In this document: piece by piece, positions 5,071 to 6,261 of the stretch | Layout of the letters: every line of letters begins with the position of its first letter | Numbering within the stretch: the first letter of the stretch is position 1 | Assembly (NCBI GenBank): GCA_030619425.1 | Contig: JAUXBJ010000126.1 | Coordinates: 1 to 6,261 of the forward strand | Length of the DNA stretch: 6,261 bases | From: a bacterium | GTDB taxonomy: Bacteria > Zixibacteria > MSB-5A5 > GN15 > FEB-12 | Direction: 5' to 3' | Notes under the pieces: generated by a model | The model's database searches: none | Seen by the model: only the letters and a program-made list of their open reading frames with translations | Told to the model about the DNA's origin: nothing | Position numbers and translations under genes: made by a program

Positions 5071-6144
5071 GTGGCGAAAAGACACATTCTGATCCTCACC
5101 CTCGCAACTCTGGCATTGATCGTCGCCGGTTGCTCGAACCAGTCCGGCCCAACAGCGCCGATTGACGGTTCAGCCTTTCAATTGAGTTCGGCTATTCCGC
5201 CGGGCGCCACTCTGGTATCGGCCAGCTTGAATTTGTATGTCTGGCAGGTCTCCGACCAGACCGTCAACGCTCACCGGGTCACTGCTGACTGGGATGAGAT
5301 GACCGTCACTTGGAACAACTTCGGTGGCGCCTATGATGCCGCTGTGGAAGCCTCCGTTTTGGTTGACGCCGGCGGTTACAAGACATTTGATGTAACCGCG
5401 CTGGTCCAGGCCTGGCTGGACGGTACTTACACAAACTACGGTTTCCTGCTTGAGCAGGGTACGACCTATCCACGCTCCATATTCATCAGTCGTGAGCACG
5501 CTGATGTCAACATGCATCCCGTTCTCGAAGTTTGCTATACGGACGGCGGCCAGGTCGTTTGCGAAAGTCTTTCGCCCATCGCCGACGCTGAGTTTTGGGA
5601 AGGCGCTCCGGATCATAATTACGGAGCCAGTCAAACCCTGCGTACCGGCTGGCAGTTGGCGACCGACTGGGAAAAGCAGGCCCTGATTCGGTTTGAGTTG
5701 CCTGAAACGCCGCCTCCGAGTGGTTGCGTGAGTACGATCGGTTTCTGGAAGACTCATGCCGGTTTTGGCCCGCAGGCCGATGCCGTGACACCGCTGTTGC
5801 CGATCTGGCTTGGCGATGCTGGTGGCACTCATAGCCTCCTGGTGCCTGATGCCCAGACGGCCGTGGATGTCCTCAAGATGAAGACATACGGCAAGAGCAA
5901 CAATGGAATCACCAAGCTGTACGCTCAGCTCCTGGGAGCCAAACTGAACTTCGCCAGTGGCGCCACCAACGTTGTCGGTGCCTGGGTAACCGAGGCCGAT
6001 GCTTTCCTGGCCGAGCATGACCATACGTACTGGGATTATCTGGACGACATTGATGATCAGGACACTATGGACATGATCCTCGATTGGAAAGATATCTTCG
6101 ACGATTACAATAACGGTGACCTCGGCGTCCCGCATTGTGACTGA
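5071..6144 (+). CDS. Secreted lipoprotein with DNRLRE-type beta-sandwich segments and a C-terminal GFWK module
   Basis: This 357-residue protein has a type II signal peptide: AKRH n-region, a hydrophobic stretch and lipobox IVAGC with Cys21. It should be lipid-anchored, in a Gram-negative probably in the outer membrane. Residues 40-157 carry the C-terminal half of a DNRLRE domain, with PPGATLVSASLNLYVW, WDEMTVTWNN, FDVTALVQAWLDG, NYGFLLEQG, SREH and HPVLEVCY. Residues 168-211 carry what looks like the N-terminal half (PIADAEFWEGAPDHNYG ... KQALIRFELPE), so the halves are in swapped order. After a PPPSG linker, residues 219-357 form a module with CVSTIGFWKTHAG, KLYAQLLGAKLN, an acidic stretch and DDYNNGDLGVPHC. 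Cys219 and Cys356 bracket it and could form a disulfide. DNRLRE regions are common in extracellular proteins, usually as accessory modules; no catalytic site is visible and the function is unknown. It has its own promoter, operator-like palindrome and terminator, so it is probably transcribed alone. Confidence 0.9.
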   Translation: MAKRHILILTLATLALIVAGCSNQSGPTAPIDGSAFQLSSAIPPGATLVSASLNLYVWQVSDQTVNAHRVTADWDEMTVTWNNFGGAYDAAVEASVLVDAGGYKTFDVTALVQAWLDGTYTNYGFLLEQGTTYPRSIFISREHADVNMHPVLEVCYTDGGQVVCESLSPIADAEFWEGAPDHNYGASQTLRTGWQLATDWEKQALIRFELPETPPPSGCVSTIGFWKTHAGFGPQADAVTPLLPIWLGDAGGTHSLLVPDAQTAVDVLKMKTYGKSNNGITKLYAQLLGAKLNFASGATNVVGAWVTEADAFLAEHDHTYWDYLDDIDDQDTMDMILDWKDIFDDYNNGDLGVPHCD

Positions 6145-6172
6145 TCGATTGTTCGCCTGATTCGAAAACAAG

Positions 6173-6204
6173 ACGCCCGCCGGTTTCAAACCGGCGGGCG
6201 TTTT
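6173..6204 (+). terminator. Strong intrinsic terminator of the lipoprotein gene
   Basis: CGCCCGCCGGTTT (6174-6186) pairs perfectly with AAACCGGCGGGCG (6188-6200). In practice this is a stem of about 12 bp with a 3-nt loop, followed by TTTTCGTTTG. It lies 29 bp after the TGA stop (6142-6144). The reverse strand also has a moderately T-rich tract after the stem, so it may work in both directions. Confidence 0.9.
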
Positions 6205-6205
6205 C

Positions 6206-6261
6206 GTTTGCTTTAGACTAAACGGGGGAGAGGATCGGAAGTAACCGTGGGTCAAAACCCC
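6206..6261. other. Right-edge sequence with no visible feature
   Basis: Past the terminator the 56 bp to the window edge show no ribosome binding site with start codon and no promoter I can support. A neighbouring gene may begin outside the window. Confidence 0.4.

Noticed and set aside
5170..6255. A 361-codon open frame on the minus strand opposite the lipoprotein gene
   Set aside because: It is antisense to a gene with a signal peptide, recognised domain motifs, promoter, ribosome binding site and terminator. It runs through the terminator hairpin and has no recognisable motif or ribosome binding site.

Overview
The window holds two unrelated transcription units facing away from each other, separated by about 1 kb of non-coding DNA rich in palindromes. 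The left two thirds (about 6-4041) lies on the minus strand. It encodes two consecutive membrane-bound PAS histidine kinases, read right to left: a HAMP-PAS kinase (4041-2083), then a second PAS kinase with a large extracytoplasmic sensor (2039-6). The gap between them is 43 bp from the ATG chosen here, or 7 bp from an in-frame TTG, so they are probably co-transcribed. No response regulator lies in the window. If there is a dedicated one, it should sit just left of position 1 or elsewhere in the genome.

The right end (5071-6144, plus strand) encodes a 357-residue secreted lipoprotein. It has a lipobox, DNRLRE-type beta-sandwich sequence in an unusual order, and a C-terminal 'GFWKTHAG ... DDYNNG ... 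HC' module. It has a good sigma70-type promoter (TTGACT, 17-bp spacer, TATATT), a leader of about 220 nt, an AAGGAGG ribosome binding site and a strong intrinsic terminator, so it looks monocistronic.

The intergenic region (4042-5070) contains several structures. Next to the kinase operon is a minus-strand hairpin ending in seven Ts, placed like an attenuator or a small-RNA terminator. In the middle is a cluster of four short GC-rich palindromes of the REP/BIME kind (4362-4521). On the lipoprotein side, a perfect 8-bp inverted repeat fills the promoter spacer and looks like an operator. I see no convincing protein gene between 4042 and 5070.

Organism: a bacterium of moderately high GC (mid-50s % by eye) that uses Shine-Dalgarno sites, GTG starts, sigma70-like promoters and lipoproteins. 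Tandem PAS kinases, DNRLRE lipoproteins and the GFWK module fit a Gram-negative environmental lineage such as the FCB-group candidate phyla (Zixibacteria-like) or a deltaproteobacterial relative. This is inference from gene style only; there is no rRNA or tRNA here to settle it.

Nothing in the window is clearly a new defence or mobile system. The best leads are the regulatory structures around both promoters and the rearranged domain order of the lipoprotein.
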